From Desulfovibrionaceae bacterium UBA930 (GTDB taxonomy: Bacteria; Desulfobacterota; Desulfovibrionia; Desulfovibrionales; Desulfovibrionaceae): DNA of 6,785 bases. The notes beneath the pieces are model-generated. The model searched no databases. It worked only from the letters and a program-made list of their open reading frames with translations, and had not been told where the DNA came from. The translations under genes were made by a program, and so were the position numbers. The stretch is from assembly GCA_002293605.1 (NCBI GenBank), contig DBDO01000221.1, positions 14,254 through 21,038 of the forward strand. Direction: 5' to 3'. How positions within the stretch are numbered: position 1 is the first letter of the stretch; each line of letters begins with the position of its first letter. Shown here piece by piece: positions 5,573-6,785 of the stretch.

Positions 5573-6210
5573 CTGTTGAGGGTATGTGGAGGCAGCATGA
5601 TCGAGCAAATCAAAAAAAGATTTGAGTTTTGAACGATCAAACAAGCGAATGCTGTCTCCCTCCATAACGTCAAAGGGCTTAGTCGGATCAAGGGAGTCTA
5701 AAAAACGCTGCCGGACGGACTCCGCATCCGGCGATTCCGCGAGGATTACCATACGGACATAGTATCCACAGCGGGCAAGCTCTTCAGGTGAAGAGTGCAA
5801 ACGCATAGCTTGCGCTGCCTGAGCATAACAAAGCAATATAGCTTCTTTGTTATCCGGAGCAAGGCTTTCCAGAATCATGCATCGAAGTAGTGAATATTGC
5901 GCATAGTCCTTATCTTGTTCATATTGTATAATGCGTTCAATATCATTTAAAGTACAGGATTTATTTCCCATAGACAAAAAGAGATTAGCCTGCAGTTTCA
6001 GGGCGTCAATTGCATCAGGGTACAAAGCAAGAATTTGATTGACAAGCTCCAGGGCTACCGGGATATTATTTTTTTTTCGAGCTGTTCCATAGCACTGTTG
6101 AAATAGTCACTATATTCGTCAGGAACAGCCTTGCCAGTTCTCCCATACAATGGCAAGAAAAGAAGAAGAAAAAGGCTAAAGAGAATGCTTACTACAAAAT
6201 TATTGAGCAT
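5570..6210 (-). CDS. TPR-like protein with hydrophobic N-terminus, frame changed at an A9 tract
   Basis: I do not recognise the exact family. From ATG 6210 the frame encodes 51 residues (MLNNFVVSILFSLFLLLFLP, then GRTGKAVPDEYSDYF, MEQLEKK) and stops at TAG 6057-6055. Shifting to the -1 frame at the A9 run (6069-6077) continues without a break to TGA 5570, for 213 residues in all. The join restores a typical TPR helix pair: SAMEQLEKKNNIPVALELVN, then QILALYPDAIDALKLQANLF. Residues about 5-22 form a membrane anchor or signal peptide. The rest is helical, TPR-like, ending in a charged domain with DSLDPTKPFDVMEGD. The alternative start, TTG 6025, has no visible ribosome binding site and would cut the TPR in half, so I take 6210 as the true start. 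GC content is well below that of its neighbours. It may be intact through slippage, a fresh frameshift mutant or a sequencing error; function unknown. Confidence 0.6.
6069..6077 (-). other. A9 homopolymer / slippery site in the TPR gene
   Basis: In the mRNA the 0-frame is CTC GAA AAA AAA ATA ATA, so the last A of GAA plus the next two codons form the heptamer A_AAA_AAA, a canonical -1 slippery sequence. The run is also long enough for RNA polymerase slippage; one extra A restores the downstream frame. I see no convincing stimulatory hairpin or Shine-Dalgarno-like element beside it. Confidence 0.5.
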
Positions 6211-6260
6211 ACTTTTCAACTCGCAACAAAATTTTTTTTCTTATATGTACTTGCCGTCCT

Positions 6261-6288
6261 ATTATCGGGACATCGCGAGGGAATACAA
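6261..6288 (-). promoter_or_regulatory. Possible promoter for the TPR-lysC-cimA transcript
   Basis: In the 123-base gap between tsaE and the TPR gene, the - strand carries GATAAT (6261-6266), a five-of-six match to the -10 consensus. TTGTAT (6283-6288) lies 16 bases upstream, matching only three bases of the -35 box. The gap is AT-rich, which raises the chance of a spurious match. Confidence 0.3.
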
Positions 6289-6333
6289 ATGAAGCATATG
6301 GTCCAAAATTTGCTACATATGTCCCTTCAAGTT

Positions 6334-6785
6334 TCATGCTATTTTATATCTTAGTCCTACTAAAGAAAGACATATGGCTGCGTCCGGGCCAAGGGCCGAG
6401 AGCATCGCCCGGCGGGTATCCGCCTCCTTGCCCGTGGTCAGCGTACAGCACAGAGCCCTGTGTGGCAGAAGGGCGGGCGCGATACGTTCCGGCCACTCCA
6501 CCACGGTGAACAGGGCAGGGTCATCGAGCGATTCTTCGAGGGCTTCGTCAGAGCACAGGGGCTCCAGCCGGTATAAATCAAAATGATGCACTTGTGGTGC
6601 AGTACAATATATATTGCAGAGCGTAAAGCTTGGGCTTGCCACCTCTGCCTCCGCGCCGCCGGGCAGGGCCTCGACAAGCGCGCGCGTGAGCGTGGTTTTT
6701 CCCGCGCCAAGCCCTCCGTACAGCAAGAGCGCGCCGGGATTTCGGACCATAGCGGCCCGGGCGATTGCCGCCCCCAGCCGGGCCG
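6334..6785 (-). CDS. tsaE: tRNA threonylcarbamoyladenosine biosynthesis ATPase TsaE (5' end outside window)
   Basis: TsaE is the small P-loop ATPase that works with TsaB and TsaD to make t6A at position 37 of ANN-decoding tRNAs. The frame is open to the right window edge, so the N-terminus is missing; the ATG at 6750 is internal, because the 11 codons before it (ARLGAAIARAA) form the expected helix ahead of the P-loop. Visible motifs are the Walker A GGLGAGKTT, SPSFTLCNIY, HFDLYRLE and VVEWPERI, all in family order. After about LGPDA the protein ends in CLSLVGLRYKIA, encoded by AT-rich DNA (6334 to about 6375) quite unlike the GC-rich body of the gene, suggesting that the original 3' end was replaced. 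No gene overlaps its stop; a 123-base gap follows. Confidence 0.92.
   Translation of the reverse strand, partial: ARLGAAIARAAMVRNPGALLLYGGLGAGKTTLTRALVEALPGGAEAEVASPSFTLCNIYCTAPQVHHFDLYRLEPLCSDEALEESLDDPALFTVVEWPERIAPALLPHRALCCTLTTGKEADTRRAMLSALGPDAAICLSLVGLRYKIA

Noticed and set aside
5604..5624. CAAATC-A7-GATTTG inverted repeat with a flanking GATCG/CGATC pair
   Set aside because: It lies inside the TPR coding frame, the A/T loop is coding sequence, and there is no gene end on the + strand that would need a terminator here.
4672..5625. 317-codon open frame on the + strand opposite lysC
   Set aside because: Antisense to a gene with full aspartokinase motifs; the product is compositionally odd (rich in His, Gly, Gln, Arg) and shows no domain. 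GC-rich coding DNA commonly leaves long open antisense frames.
5588..5632. GGAGG plus ATG starting an 11-codon frame (MIEQIKKRFEF) on the + strand
   Set aside because: It has good Shine-Dalgarno spacing, but it is antisense to the TPR gene end, very short, and has no visible promoter or relative. Chance is the simpler explanation.
6586..6616. TGCAC/GTGCA inverted repeat and an AT-only palindrome (CAATATATATTG) within tsaE
   Set aside because: Both fall in codons for the conserved NIY...HHFDLYRL region of TsaE; short palindromes here are best explained by codon choice.
1..6785. CRISPR array, tRNA, rRNA, insertion sequence or phage genes
   Set aside because: I looked for regularly spaced repeats, cloverleaf-like sequences, transposase or integrase motifs and found none.

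Overview
The window looks like chromosomal DNA of a GC-rich Desulfovibrio-type bacterium (Desulfovibrionaceae). This is inferred from the families and their grouping (a DUF4115/RodZ-like gene next to recO; tsaE, lysC and cimA together) and from the high GC content; no rRNA or other decisive marker is present.

Layout. Positions 1-2131 are read on the + strand: the C-terminal part of a RodZ-like DUF4115 protein, recO, which follows it almost without a gap, and an AraC-family regulator 35 bases later. Everything from 2112 to the right edge is on the - strand. A small cupin protein converges on the araC-type gene with a 20-base overlap of the two 3' ends. Next come three GC-rich hairpins, then cimA (citramalate synthase), lysC (aspartokinase), a TPR protein with a membrane-type N-terminus whose reading frame changes at a run of nine A, and the partial tsaE gene running off the window.

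How the genes fit together. TPR gene, lysC and cimA are tightly packed: 13 bases separate the TPR stop from the lysC start and 5 bases separate lysC from cimA, so they probably share a transcript. LysC feeds the aspartate family of amino acids. CimA makes citramalate for threonine-independent isoleucine synthesis. The araC/cupin pair looks like an accessory regulator/effector unit placed between the housekeeping blocks.

The signals most worth a second look are: (1) the cupin mRNA leader, where a GNRA-capped hairpin is followed by a perfect 9-bp hairpin that buries the Shine-Dalgarno sequence right up to the AUG; (2) the A9 tract on an A_AAA_AAA slippery motif in the TPR gene, upstream of and probably coupled to lysC; (3) an in-frame internal ribosome binding site and ATG in lysC that would give a separate 164-residue regulatory subunit; (4) an AT-rich segment (about 36% GC over 6061-6360) that covers the TPR gene and also encodes the last residues of TsaE.
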